The notes: generated from the sequence alone by a model not told the origin. A stretch of DNA of 64,000 nt from Micromonospora sp. RHAY321 (GCF_023896955.1 NZ_JAMHIW010000017.1:1-64000), one strand, 5' to 3'; numbered from the stretch's first letter, positions 47,661 to 55,226 are shown. A program made the numbers and translations.

Positions 47661-48841
47661 GCTCCGATGACCTGCTGGAACTTGCCCTCGTACTCCTTCT
47701 CCTGCTTCTCGTCCAGGGCCATGAACACCTTGGACTTCGACAGGAGCGCGTCGTCGGGGAAGATCAGCGGGTTGGCCGCCAGCTCGGGGTCGATCTTCTC
47801 CATCTCGGCCTGGGCACCCTTGACCGGGCAGATGTAGTTGACGTACGCGGCGAGCGTCGCCGCGACGGCCGGCTCGTAGTAGTAGTTGATCAGCGCTTCG
47901 GCGTTGCCCTTGTGGGTGGCCTTGTTGGGGACCATCATGTTGTCGCTGAACAGCATCACGCCGGAGTCGGGGGCGACGAACTGCACCTTCTCGTTCTCAC
48001 TCGAGAGCTGGATGACGTCCCCGGACCAGCCGATGCACGCGGCGATGTCGCCCTTGGCCAGGTCGGGTGCGTAGTCGTTGCCGGTGAACTTGCGGATCTG
48101 CCCCGAGTCGACGGCCTTCTTGAGCTTGTTGAGCGCGTCGTCGAACTGGGCGGCGGTGAAGTTGGCCGGGTCGTGCCCGTTGGACCCGAGCAGCAGGCCC
48201 ATGGTGTCGCGCATCTCGCTCAGCGCCGTCACCTTGCCCTTGAGGTCCGGGCGGGTGAGCAGCTCGTCGACGGTGCGCAGCTCCTTGGTGACGCTGCCGT
48301 TGTACGCCAACCCGGCAAGGCCGGACTGCCAGGGGATGGAGATCCGGTTCTCGCTGTCGAACGAGCGGTTGAGCAGCGACGGGAGCAGGTTGGCCTGGAC
48401 ATTCGGGATCTTCGCCGGGTCGAGCTTCTGGATCCAGCCGAGCCGGATCATCCGGGCCGCCATCCAGTCGGTCAGCACGATGATGTCCCGGTCGGTGCTC
48501 TGGCAGGCCGCGAGCTGGTTCTGCACCTTGCCGAAGAACTCGTTGTTGTCGTTGATGTCCTCGGTGTACGTGACCTGGATGCCGGTCTTGGCGATGAAGG
48601 CGTCCAGACTGGGCCTCTTGGACTCGTCCTTCTCGTCCACGTCCATGTACTGGGGCCAGTTGGAGAAGGCAAGCTTCTTCTCGGTGCCGGAAAGGTCTTC
48701 GCTGACGCAGCCGGCCTCGGTCTGCTGGGCACCCTTGGTGCCACAGCCGGCCAGGCTGCCGCCAGCGGCGAGCAACGCGGCCGAACCGAGGGTGCCGGTG
48801 AGCAGTCCACGCCGGGTGAGGGGCCGGAGGGGAGTACGCAT
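47657..48841 (-). CDS. potD: Polyamine-binding lipoprotein (PotD type)
   Basis: A 394-aa substrate-binding lipoprotein. The twin-arginine-like start RPLTRRGLLTGTLG leads into lipobox GSLAGC. The mature part (FSNWPQYMDVDE, then DIIVLTDWMAARM, WQSGLAGLAYN and CIGWSGDVIQL) is PotD/PotF-like. I chose ATG 48841 behind ATAGGAG; an in-frame ATG at 48910 would add 23 residues. First gene of the polyamine operon. A 23-codon leader ORF precedes it. Confidence 0.93.
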   Translation of the reverse strand: MRTPLRPLTRRGLLTGTLGSAALLAAGGSLAGCGTKGAQQTEAGCVSEDLSGTEKKLAFSNWPQYMDVDEKDESKRPSLDAFIAKTGIQVTYTEDINDNNEFFGKVQNQLAACQSTDRDIIVLTDWMAARMIRLGWIQKLDPAKIPNVQANLLPSLLNRSFDSENRISIPWQSGLAGLAYNGSVTKELRTVDELLTRPDLKGKVTALSEMRDTMGLLLGSNGHDPANFTAAQFDDALNKLKKAVDSGQIRKFTGNDYAPDLAKGDIAACIGWSGDVIQLSSENEKVQFVAPDSGVMLFSDNMMVPNKATHKGNAEALINYYYEPAVAATLAAYVNYICPVKGAQAEMEKIDPELAANPLIFPDDALLSKSKVFMALDEKQEKEYEGKFQQVIGA

Positions 48842-48857
48842 GACGACTCCTATGGGG

Positions 48858-48929
48858 TCATCGTCGGCGGCGGGACGGGGGTGGCGCGCCGGCGGGGAGG
48901 TCAGTGCCATGGACGACTGATCCTGACAT
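48858..48929 (-). CDS. Possible leader peptide upstream of potD
   Basis: A 23-aa frame, MSGSVVHGTDLPAGAPPP then SRRRR and stop. It has the best ribosome site of the region (AAGGGAGG, 7 bp before ATG) and ends 16 bp before the potD ATG. The four consecutive arginine codons right before the stop suggest a regulatory leader sensing arginine-tRNA or polyamine effects on termination. A chance ORF cannot be excluded. Confidence 0.4.
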   Translation of the reverse strand: MSGSVVHGTDLPAGAPPPSRRRR

Positions 48930-48951
48930 GAGGTGACCTCCCTTACAAGGG

Positions 48952-48962
48952 ATTCCGTTGCG
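48952..48962 (+). promoter_or_regulatory. ATTCCGTTGCG motif in the pot operon/lrp divergent promoter
   Basis: The 11-bp ATTCCGTTGCG occurs exactly three times in the stretches I read: here and twice at 50891-50932. Here it extends into an inverted repeat ATTCC-gttgcg-GGAAT. It lies 22 bp upstream of the leader ORF start, near where the operon promoter should be. An operator for the divergent Lrp-type regulator or another polyamine regulator is inferred. Confidence 0.5.
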
Positions 48963-49045
48963 GGAATAGCGATGGACGACGAAATACGCCAGACTGCGCG
49001 GGGACACACGCGCGACATCACGATTCGGGACATGGGGAGCGCACG

Positions 49046-49558
49046 ATGACGAACCGGCAGCACGAGAACGGCAACGGCGGCCGACGCGTCGCTGTCCGTG
49101 AAGGTGCCAATCACGCTCTGCTGGACGACGTGGCCAAGCAGATCATCGAACAGCTCCAGGAGGACGGCCGCCGGCCGTACGCCACCATCGGCAAGGCCGT
49201 CGGGCTCTCCGAGGCGGCGGTCCGCCAGCGGGTGCAGCGGCTGCTCGACTCGGGCGTGATGCAGATCGTCGCCGTGACCGATCCGCTCCAGCTCGGATTT
49301 CCCCGGCAGGCCATGATCGGCCTGCGCACCGACGGGGACCTGGAGGCGGTGGCCGACCGGCTCGCCGAGTTGGAGGAGGTCGACTACGTGGTGATCACCG
49401 CGGGGTCGTTCGACCTGCTGACGGAGGTGGTCTGCCGCAACGACGACCACCTGCTGGAGATCCTGCAACGGCTGCGCGCCGTGCCCGGGGTGCTCTCCAC
49501 CGAGGCATTCGTCTACCTCAAGCTGCGCAAGCAGACCTACACCTGGGGTACGGCCTGA
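49046..49558 (+). CDS. Lrp/AsnC family transcriptional regulator
   Basis: A 170-aa regulator: N-terminal helix-turn-helix (LLDDVAKQIIEQLQEDGR, then IGKAVGLSEAAVRQRVQRLL) and C-terminal RAM ligand-binding domain (GFPRQAMIGLRTDGDLEAVAD, VVITAGSFDLLTEVVCR). ATG 49046 is preceded by GGGGAG. It is divergent from the polyamine operon, making control of polyamine genes likely; Lrp proteins of this type often govern nearby transport/catabolic genes. Confidence 0.93.
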   Translation: MTNRQHENGNGGRRVAVREGANHALLDDVAKQIIEQLQEDGRRPYATIGKAVGLSEAAVRQRVQRLLDSGVMQIVAVTDPLQLGFPRQAMIGLRTDGDLEAVADRLAELEEVDYVVITAGSFDLLTEVVCRNDDHLLEILQRLRAVPGVLSTEAFVYLKLRKQTYTWGTA

Positions 49559-49568
49559 GGCTCACAGC

Positions 49569-49649
49569 TTGATCCACTCGACGTCCAGGATGTCGCGGTG
49601 TCCCCGTGGTCCCGACGCCCCGACTTCGATGAATGCGAGTGAATCAACG
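49569..49649. repeat. Palindromic repeat, family 2, copy 1
   Basis: Begins TTGATCCACTCGACGTC and ends, in inverted sense, with GAGTGAATCAACG. The left 33 bp agree with the copy at 50699 at 26 of 33 positions by my alignment. The element reaches the stop of the DUF397 gene at 49644 and may serve as its terminator. Confidence 0.55.
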
Positions 49650-49832
49650 AGCGTTTTGGCGGAAAGCGCCGACGAAGGACGCCCAGGCGGCCGGCACGAA
49701 GGTCAGAGTGCCGCCGTCGCGGTCCTTGCTGTCCCGCACCAGCACCAGACCGGGCAGGTTGTCGGCCACCTCGACGCAGTCGCCGCCGTTGTTGCTGCTG
49801 CGGGTGGCGGTGCGCCAGCGGGCGTCGGTCAT
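49644..49832 (-). CDS. DUF397 family protein, paralogue 1
   Basis: A 62-aa DUF397 protein with WRTATRSSNNGGDCVEVAD, VLVRDSKDRDGGTLTF and AWASFVGAFR. DUF397 genes usually pair with an XRE/DUF5753 regulator in actinobacteria (the BldB/WhiJ type systems). ATG 49832 lies 1 bp after the stop of the next paralogue. The protein's first 20 residues are nearly identical to the neighbour's, showing recent tandem duplication. Confidence 0.92.
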   Translation of the reverse strand: MTDARWRTATRSSNNGGDCVEVADNLPGLVLVRDSKDRDGGTLTFVPAAWASFVGAFRQNAR

Positions 49833-49833
49833 C

Positions 49834-50016
49834 TCACCGCTGCCGCAACTGCTCGACGAAATAACTCCAGGAGGTCGGGGCGAAGGTGAGCACCCCGCCG
49901 TCGCGGTCCTTGCTGTCCCGCACCAGCACCCGATCCGGCAGGTTGTCGGCCACCTCCACGCAGGCACCACCGTTGTTGCTGCTACGGGTGGCGGTGCGCC
50001 AGCGGGCGTCGGTCAT
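49834..50016 (-). CDS. DUF397 family protein, paralogue 2
   Basis: A 60-aa DUF397 protein: WRTATRSSNNGGACVEVAD, VLVRDSKDRDGGVLTFAP and SWSYFVEQLRQR. ATG 50016 overlaps the stop of the DUF5753 gene by 4 bp. It is the duplicate of the 49644-49832 gene; differences cluster in the C-terminal third, which may give different partner specificity. Confidence 0.92.
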   Translation of the reverse strand: MTDARWRTATRSSNNGGACVEVADNLPDRVLVRDSKDRDGGVLTFAPTSWSYFVEQLRQR

Positions 50017-50795
50017 GTCCATGTCTCGGCCACTTCCCTGATCAGCTCGGTCGAGCGTCGCTGGGGCAGCGCCTCGCCTGCGACGCTCTCCCACCTGCGT
50101 CCCAGGTTAGCGATGTCGATGGGATCGGATATGACCTGACCACGGAGTTGGTTGTCGAGATACGCCAATTCCGTCCCATCGGGCAGGCGACCCAACACGA
50201 AGGGCCCCGCTAGACCGGTGTGCCACGGGTTCTCGGCCGGGATCACCCGCACCTGCACGTGCCTCCACTCGGCGAGGGCCGCCAGGTGGGCCAACTGCCC
50301 GGCCATCACGGCGCGGTCGCCGACCGGCCGGCGCAGCACCACCCCGTCGATCACCACGATGAGCTGCGGAGGCATGTCGTGGCCGAGGACCGCCTGTCGC
50401 TCCAGCCGTCCGGCCACGATTTGGTCCACGTCGGACGGCGCGAGCAAACCGCCCGTGTTCAGCACGGAACGGGCGTACCCCTCGGTCTGGAGAAGGCCCG
50501 GGACGAGCAGCGGCTCGTACCACCGGATGGCGGTGGCGTCCTGTTCGAGTTCGGCCCAGGGGCGAAACCAGGGCAGGTCGCACGATAGCCACGGTGGGTA
50601 GCCGTGTCCGCCGTCTACCGGCGTGTTGCGGTGGGACGTGTTGGCGCGCGTCCAGGACGCTCCACGAACGCCCCGAAGGCGTCCCGACCCGCCCCGGGTT
50701 GATCCACTCGACATCGCCGAAGTCGCGGCATCAACCGCACCGGAACACCCCCAGGTCGCCGACCGGGAGTGGATCAGCATGCGAAACCACGGCAC
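50013..50795 (-). pseudogene. DUF5753 regulator lacking its helix-turn-helix domain
   Basis: The C-terminal about 190 residues are a clear DUF5753 domain (WFRPWAELEQDATAIRWYEPLLVPGLLQT, HLAALAEWRHVQVRVIPAENPWHTGL). The XRE helix-turn-helix that should precede it is absent in all three minus-strand frames upstream. Instead the open frame runs to 50795 through palindromic repeat copy 2 (50699-50778) with low-complexity sequence. I read this as a 5'-truncated gene; a short DUF5753-only protein from an internal start is possible. Confidence 0.6.
50699..50778. repeat. Palindromic repeat, family 2, copy 2
   Basis: Begins TTGATCCACTCGACATC and closes with GGAGTGGATCAGC-like inverted sequence (…GAGTGGATCAGC). 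It shares 26 of 33 positions at its left end with the copy at 49569. It lies where the N-terminal HTH of the XRE gene should be, so insertion or recombination here may have caused the truncation. Confidence 0.55.
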
Positions 50796-50890
50796 CCGTC
50801 ACCTCCGCCGCCGCCTTTGCTCTGCTTCAACCCACGCAACGCCCGGTGTCCGCGCGAACCAGAGCCCCGAGCCGCGCGCTCGTGGTGCGA

Positions 50891-50932
50891 ATTCCGTTGC
50901 GCAGACCTCTGCCACTCGCTGATTCCGTTGCG
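50891..50932 (+). promoter_or_regulatory. Two ATTCCGTTGCG motifs upstream of the aminotransferase
   Basis: Exact copies at 50891-50901 and 50922-50932, 31 bp apart (about three helical turns), suit cooperative binding of a dimeric or octameric regulator on one DNA face. TGCGATAACCG at 50981-50991, a possible -10, recurs at 27213-27223 upstream of the aminobutyraldehyde dehydrogenase. The third ATTCCGTTGCG lies at 48952 upstream of potD. Confidence 0.5.
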
Positions 50933-51046
50933 CTCGGGCCAACAGGCCACCGATACCACTTGCTTCGGAGCCCGAGACTGTGCGATAACCGTGGGCAGAG
51001 CGGCCGGCGTCACCCCTTGGACCGGCCCGTTACCGATGGGGCTGAC

Positions 51047-52393
51047 ATGGCCAACGCCACCGACCACCTCTGGATGCACTTCACCCGGATGGCGAGCTAC
51101 TCCGCCGGCGAGGTGCCGACCATCGTGCGCGGCGAAGGCGCGTACGTGTGGGACGCGCAGGGCCGTCGCTACCTGGACGGGCTCGCCGGGCTCTTCGTCG
51201 TCAACGCCGGCCACGGCCGCACCGAGCTGGCCGAGGCGGCCGCGAAGCAGGCCGGTGAGCTGGCGTACTTCCCGCTCTGGTCGTACGCCCACCCCAAGGC
51301 CGTCGAGCTGGCCGAGAAGATCGCCACGCTCACCCCCGGCGACCTCAACCGGGTCTTCTTCACCACCGGCGGCTCCGAGGCCGTCGAGGCGGCGTGGAAG
51401 CTGGCCCGGGCCTACTTCAAGCGCACCGGCCAGCCCAACAAGTACAAGGTGATCAGCCGGTACATCGCCTACCACGGCACCTCGATGGGCGCGCTGTCGA
51501 TCACCGGCCTGCCCGGCATCAAGAGCGACTTCGAGCCGCTGGTCCCCGGTGCGATCAAGGTGCCGAACACCAACTTCTACCGGGCGCCGGAGCACGGCGA
51601 CGACGCCGAGGCGTTCGGCCGCTGGGCCGCCGACGAGATCGGCCGGGCCATCGAGCGGGAGGGGCCGGACACCGTCGCCGCCGTCTTCCTGGAGCCGGTG
51701 CAGAACTCCGGCGGCTGCTTCCCACCCCCGCCCGGCTACTTCGAGCGGGTCCGGGAGATCTGCGACGCGTACGACGTGTTGCTCGTCTCCGACGAGGTCA
51801 TCTGCTCCTGGGGGCGGCTCGGCGAATACTTCGGCGCGGTGCGCTACGGCTACCAGCCGGACATCATCACCACCGCCAAGGGCATCACCTCCGGTTACGC
51901 CCCGCTCGGCGCGATGATCGCCAGCGACCGGCTGATGGAGCCGTTCCTGACCGAGACCGGCATGTTCGCCCACGGGGTGACCTTCGGCGGCCACCCGGTC
52001 TCCTGCGCGGTGGCCCTGGCCAACCTCGAGGTCTTCGCCCGCGAGGACCTGGTCGGGCACGTACGGGCCAACGAGGACGCCTTCCGGTCCACCCTGGAGA
52101 AGCTCCACGACCTGCCGATCGTCGGCGACGTTCGCGGCGACGGCTACTTCTACGGCATCGAACTGGTCAAGGACAAGACGACCCGGGAGACCTTCGACGA
52201 GGCCGAGTCGGAGCGGCTGCTGCGGGGCTTCCTCTCCACGGCCCTGTTCCAGGCCGGGCTCTACTGCCGGGCCGACGACCGGGGCGACCCCGTCGTGCAG
52301 CTCGCCCCGCCGCTGATCGCCGAGCAGCAGCACTTCGACGAGATCGAGCAGATCCTGCGCACGGTGCTTACCGAGGCATGGGCACGACTCTGA
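51047..52393 (+). CDS. Class III aminotransferase, putrescine/diamine:pyruvate type
   Basis: A 448-aa PLP aminotransferase. TGGSEAVEAAWKLAR, SDEVICSWGRLGEYFG (PLP Asp) and TTAKGITSGYAPLGA (PLP Lys) are intact. The overall style, starting ATDHLWMHFTRM, fits the omega-amino acid/putrescine (SpuC-like) group rather than GabT. It would produce aminobutyraldehyde from putrescine. I chose ATG 51047. It is followed by an overlapping FAD oxidase and is preceded by two ATTCCGTTGCG motifs. Confidence 0.88.
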   Translation: MANATDHLWMHFTRMASYSAGEVPTIVRGEGAYVWDAQGRRYLDGLAGLFVVNAGHGRTELAEAAAKQAGELAYFPLWSYAHPKAVELAEKIATLTPGDLNRVFFTTGGSEAVEAAWKLARAYFKRTGQPNKYKVISRYIAYHGTSMGALSITGLPGIKSDFEPLVPGAIKVPNTNFYRAPEHGDDAEAFGRWAADEIGRAIEREGPDTVAAVFLEPVQNSGGCFPPPPGYFERVREICDAYDVLLVSDEVICSWGRLGEYFGAVRYGYQPDIITTAKGITSGYAPLGAMIASDRLMEPFLTETGMFAHGVTFGGHPVSCAVALANLEVFAREDLVGHVRANEDAFRSTLEKLHDLPIVGDVRGDGYFYGIELVKDKTTRETFDEAESERLLRGFLSTALFQAGLYCRADDRGDPVVQLAPPLIAEQQHFDEIEQILRTVLTEAWARL

Positions 52394-53784
52394 ACGGTGA
52401 CGCCGCCGGGGACTACCGGGAGCTGTCGTACTGGCTGTCGACACTGGACGAGCCGCTGACACCGCGACCGGCGCTGCCCGGCGACACGGACGCCGACGTG
52501 GTGATCGTGGGTGCCGGCTACACCGGGCTGTGGACCGCGTACCACCTGGCGCGGGCCGAGCCCGGGCTCCGGGTCGTCGTTCTGGAGAGGGAGATCGCCG
52601 GGTACGGGGCGTCCGGCCGCAACGGCGGCTGGTGCTCGGCGCTCTTCCCCACCTCCCTGACCGGGTTGGCCCGCCGACACGGCCGGGACTCGGCGGTCGC
52701 CATGCAACGGGCGCTGCACGACACCGTCCGGGAGGTGGGCCGGGTCGTCGCAGCCGAGGGCATCGACTGCGACTGGGCCGACGGCGGCACCGTCACCCTG
52801 GCGCGTACCGGCCCGCAGCTCGCCCGGGCGCGGGCCGCCGTGGACGAGGCCCGCGCGTTCGGCTTCGGCCCGGAGCACCTGGCGTTCCTCGACGCCGGCG
52901 AGGCCGCCGCCCGTTGCGCCGCCGAGGGGGTACGCGGTGGGACGTACACCCCGCACTGCGCGGCCGTGCACCCGGCGAAGCTGGTCCGTGGTCTCGCCAG
53001 GTCGGTGGAACGTCTCGGAGTGACCATCCACGAGCGCACCCCGGTCGCCTCGATCCGGGCCGGCGCGGCGGTCACCGCGAGCGGCACGGTACGGGCGCCG
53101 GTGGTGGTCCGGGCGACCGAGGGGTACACGCCCACGCTGCCCGGTCAGCGGCGCGCCGTGGCACCGGTGTACTCGCTCATGGTGGCCACGGAGCCGCTGC
53201 CGGCGGAGACCTGGGCACGGATCGGGCTGGCCAAGCGGGAGACGTTCTCCGACCACCGACACGTGATCATCTATGGGCAGCGGACCGTCGACGGCCGGCT
53301 GGCGTTCGGCGGGCGCGGTGCTCCGTACCATTTCGGGTCCCGCGTCTCCCCCGACCACGACCGGGAGCCGCGGGTCTTCGCGGCGCTGCGGCGGACACTC
53401 GGGGAGCTCTTCCCGGTGCTCGGCCCGGACGTGCCGGTGACGCACACCTGGGGCGGCCCGCTGGGTGTGGCCCGGGACTGGGCGGCCTCGGTCGGCTTTG
53501 ACCGGGCCAGCGGGCTGGCCTGGGCAGGCGGCTACGTCGGGGACGGGGTGGGGTCCAGCAACCTCGCCGGTCGCACCCTGGCCGACCTGATCCGCGGCGA
53601 GCACACCGAGCTGACCACCCTGCCCTGGGTGAACCACCGCTCACCCCGCTGGGAGCCGGAACCCCTGCGCTGGCTGGCGGTGAACGCGGGCCTCCGGGTC
53701 ATGGCCTCCGCCGACGGAGCCGAAGCCCGCACCAACCGCCCGTCCCGCCGAGCAGCAACCTTCTCCCGCCTCCTGGGCAACTAA
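52378..53784 (+). CDS. FAD-dependent amine oxidase (PuuB/DadA-like), second paralogue
   Basis: A 468-aa DAO-family flavoprotein with FAD motif VVIVGAGYTGLWTAYHLA, ASGRNGGWCSALFPTS and C-terminal AGGYVGDGVGSSNLAGRTL. It is related to the oxidase at 43335 but clearly divergent. It starts at ATG 52378, overlapping the aminotransferase by 16 bp, so translation is probably coupled. It likely acts on a polyamine or amino-acid amine; the substrate is open. Confidence 0.88.
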   Translation: MGTTLNGDAAGDYRELSYWLSTLDEPLTPRPALPGDTDADVVIVGAGYTGLWTAYHLARAEPGLRVVVLEREIAGYGASGRNGGWCSALFPTSLTGLARRHGRDSAVAMQRALHDTVREVGRVVAAEGIDCDWADGGTVTLARTGPQLARARAAVDEARAFGFGPEHLAFLDAGEAAARCAAEGVRGGTYTPHCAAVHPAKLVRGLARSVERLGVTIHERTPVASIRAGAAVTASGTVRAPVVVRATEGYTPTLPGQRRAVAPVYSLMVATEPLPAETWARIGLAKRETFSDHRHVIIYGQRTVDGRLAFGGRGAPYHFGSRVSPDHDREPRVFAALRRTLGELFPVLGPDVPVTHTWGGPLGVARDWAASVGFDRASGLAWAGGYVGDGVGSSNLAGRTLADLIRGEHTELTTLPWVNHRSPRWEPEPLRWLAVNAGLRVMASADGAEARTNRPSRRAATFSRLLGN

Positions 53785-53825
53785 CCAACCCCCTCAGCAC
53801 CCACCCCACCCCACCCCACCCCGCC

Positions 53826-53890
53826 CGGTTGATCATGAAGTTATTGCCCCTCGCCTCGGCGAGTCGTGGCAATAACTTCATGATCAACGG
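53826..53890. repeat. Palindromic intergenic repeat, family 1, copy 3
   Basis: The arms GGTTGATCATGAAGTTATTG and CAATAACTTCATGATCAAC pair almost perfectly. The centre CTCGCCTCGGCGAG is itself a palindrome, so the whole 65 bp can form one long hairpin. It lies between convergent genes (FAD oxidase and DUF3499) and is the best preserved of the three family-1 copies. Confidence 0.8.
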
Positions 53891-53936
53891 GAGGGCCTGG
53901 TTCGGCGCACCGTGGGGTGGGGCGGTGTGGGGTGGG

Positions 53937-54311
53937 TTAGTGGTTGGGGGGGATCACGCGGAGGTGGCCCCGGCGGCCGGTGGAGTGGGACTGGTCGGGG
54001 TGGGACCGGTCGTGGGGGTCCTCGGGCGGGCGGGGGGCCGGGCGGGCGGCCTCACGGACCGCCTCGGCCAGCGCGACCAGGTCGTCCGTGGTCGGCGGCG
54101 GCGGCTCGAACTCGCCCTCGTGCCGGACCACGTCCCAGCCCCGCGGCGCGGTCAGGCTGCGGGCGTGCGGCTCACACAGGTCGTAGGTGTGCGGCTCGGC
54201 GAAGGCCGCCAGGGGACCCACCACCGCTGTCGACTCGTTGTAGACATAGGTCAATGTGGCGACCGCTTGCCGGGGGCAGCCGTTACGGGAGCAGCGCCGT
54301 GGTGACCTCAC
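53937..54311 (-). CDS. DUF3499 family protein
   Basis: A 124-aa protein: CSRNGCPRQAVATLTYVYNESTAVVGPLA and YDLCEPHARSLTAPRGWDVVR carry the paired Cys and CEPHA His of DUF3499, a likely zinc-binding actinobacterial family of unknown role. The Asp/Pro/His-rich tail is disordered. It starts with GTG 54309-54311. The equivalent gene sits between manB and whiB2 in mycobacteria. Confidence 0.9.
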   Translation of the reverse strand: MRSPRRCSRNGCPRQAVATLTYVYNESTAVVGPLAAFAEPHTYDLCEPHARSLTAPRGWDVVRHEGEFEPPPPTTDDLVALAEAVREAARPAPRPPEDPHDRSHPDQSHSTGRRGHLRVIPPNH

Positions 54312-54464
54312 GTGCGGCAGGGTATCTCCATTACCGGGTCCGGCGCATCGCTTCGCGTTGCGACACGCCCGTCGTGGTGATCACAGTTGACCGTCCTGGG
54401 CGCGCCGCGCCACGGGAGCGGCGCTGCCGCTGGCCAGCCCGGCGCGGGCGCTACCCTTTGCCTC

Positions 54465-54914
54465 ATGACGAGCCCGGAACACCGCCGCCCCGGCTCCGGC
54501 CGGCGTGGGCACCGCGACCGGCACGGACGCGGCCTGCGCGGGCGGCTGGTGCCGGCCACCGTGCCGCTGGCGCGGACCAAGGCGGAGGTCTTCGACGACC
54601 TGGTCCTGGACACCGTCGAGACGCTGGAGCGCCGCTTCGCCAAGGAGCTGGCCGGCGTCGAGTTCGCGGTCGAGGACGTGCCGCCGGACCTGAACGTCTA
54701 CGACTCCGACGTGCTGGAGGACGGCGAGGTCCCGCTGGCGCGGCTGCTGCCCGGCCGCCCCGGGCGGCAGGAGGTGCCGCCGCGGATCGTGCTGTACCGA
54801 CGGCCCCTGGAGTTCCGGGCGATGGACCGCGAGGACCTCGCCGACCTGGTGCATGACGTGATCATCGAACAGGTGGCGAACCTGCTCGGGGTCGACCCCG
54901 ACGAGCTGGCCTGA
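54465..54914 (+). CDS. Metallopeptidase-family (zincin-like) protein with degenerate active site
   Basis: A 149-aa protein of the family annotated as zincin-like metallopeptidase found next to whiB2 and DUF3499. The core (VEFAVEDVPPDLNVYD, PPRIVLYRRPLEFRAMDREDLADL) is conserved. The helix that in catalytic zincins reads HEXXH is here VHDVIIEQVANLLG, keeping one His but lacking the second. So it is probably not an active protease. I chose ATG 54465; a TTG at 54387 would extend it. Confidence 0.8.
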   Translation: MTSPEHRRPGSGRRGHRDRHGRGLRGRLVPATVPLARTKAEVFDDLVLDTVETLERRFAKELAGVEFAVEDVPPDLNVYDSDVLEDGEVPLARLLPGRPGRQEVPPRIVLYRRPLEFRAMDREDLADLVHDVIIEQVANLLGVDPDELA

Positions 54915-54968
54915 GTCGTCCCCGCGCGGCCGAGCCGGGCGGCCCCCACCGCCCCGACCCGACACCGC

Positions 54969-55226
54969 TCAGGCGGCCCGCCGCTTCAACTTGCGCCGCT
55001 CCCGCTCGGAGAGCCCACCCCAGATGCCGAACCGCTCGTCGTGACCGAGAGCGTATTCCAGACATTCGGTCTTGACCTCGCAGCGCGAGCAGATCCTCTT
55101 CGCCTCGCGGGTCGAGCCGCCCTTCTCGGGAAAGAACGCCTCGGGGTCGGTCTGCGAGCACAGCGCCCGCTCCTGCCACTCCGGCGCGTTTCCGAGCAGG
55201 TCGGCCACCTCAAGCTGGCCGTCCAT
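54969..55226 (-). CDS. whiB2: WhiB2-type [4Fe-4S] regulator
   Basis: An 85-aa WhiB family protein with four cluster cysteines (Cys23, Cys46, Cys49, Cys55), the turn motif GIWGG and the basic C-terminal RKLKRRAA. The N-terminal DPEAFFPEKGG is typical of WhiB2/WhmD/WhiB proteins controlling septation and sporulation. ATG 55224-55226 has AAGGAGG 7 bp upstream. Its promoter at 55341-55370 overlaps a perfect 16-bp palindrome. Confidence 0.95.
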   Translation of the reverse strand: MDGQLEVADLLGNAPEWQERALCSQTDPEAFFPEKGGSTREAKRICSRCEVKTECLEYALGHDERFGIWGGLSERERRKLKRRAA

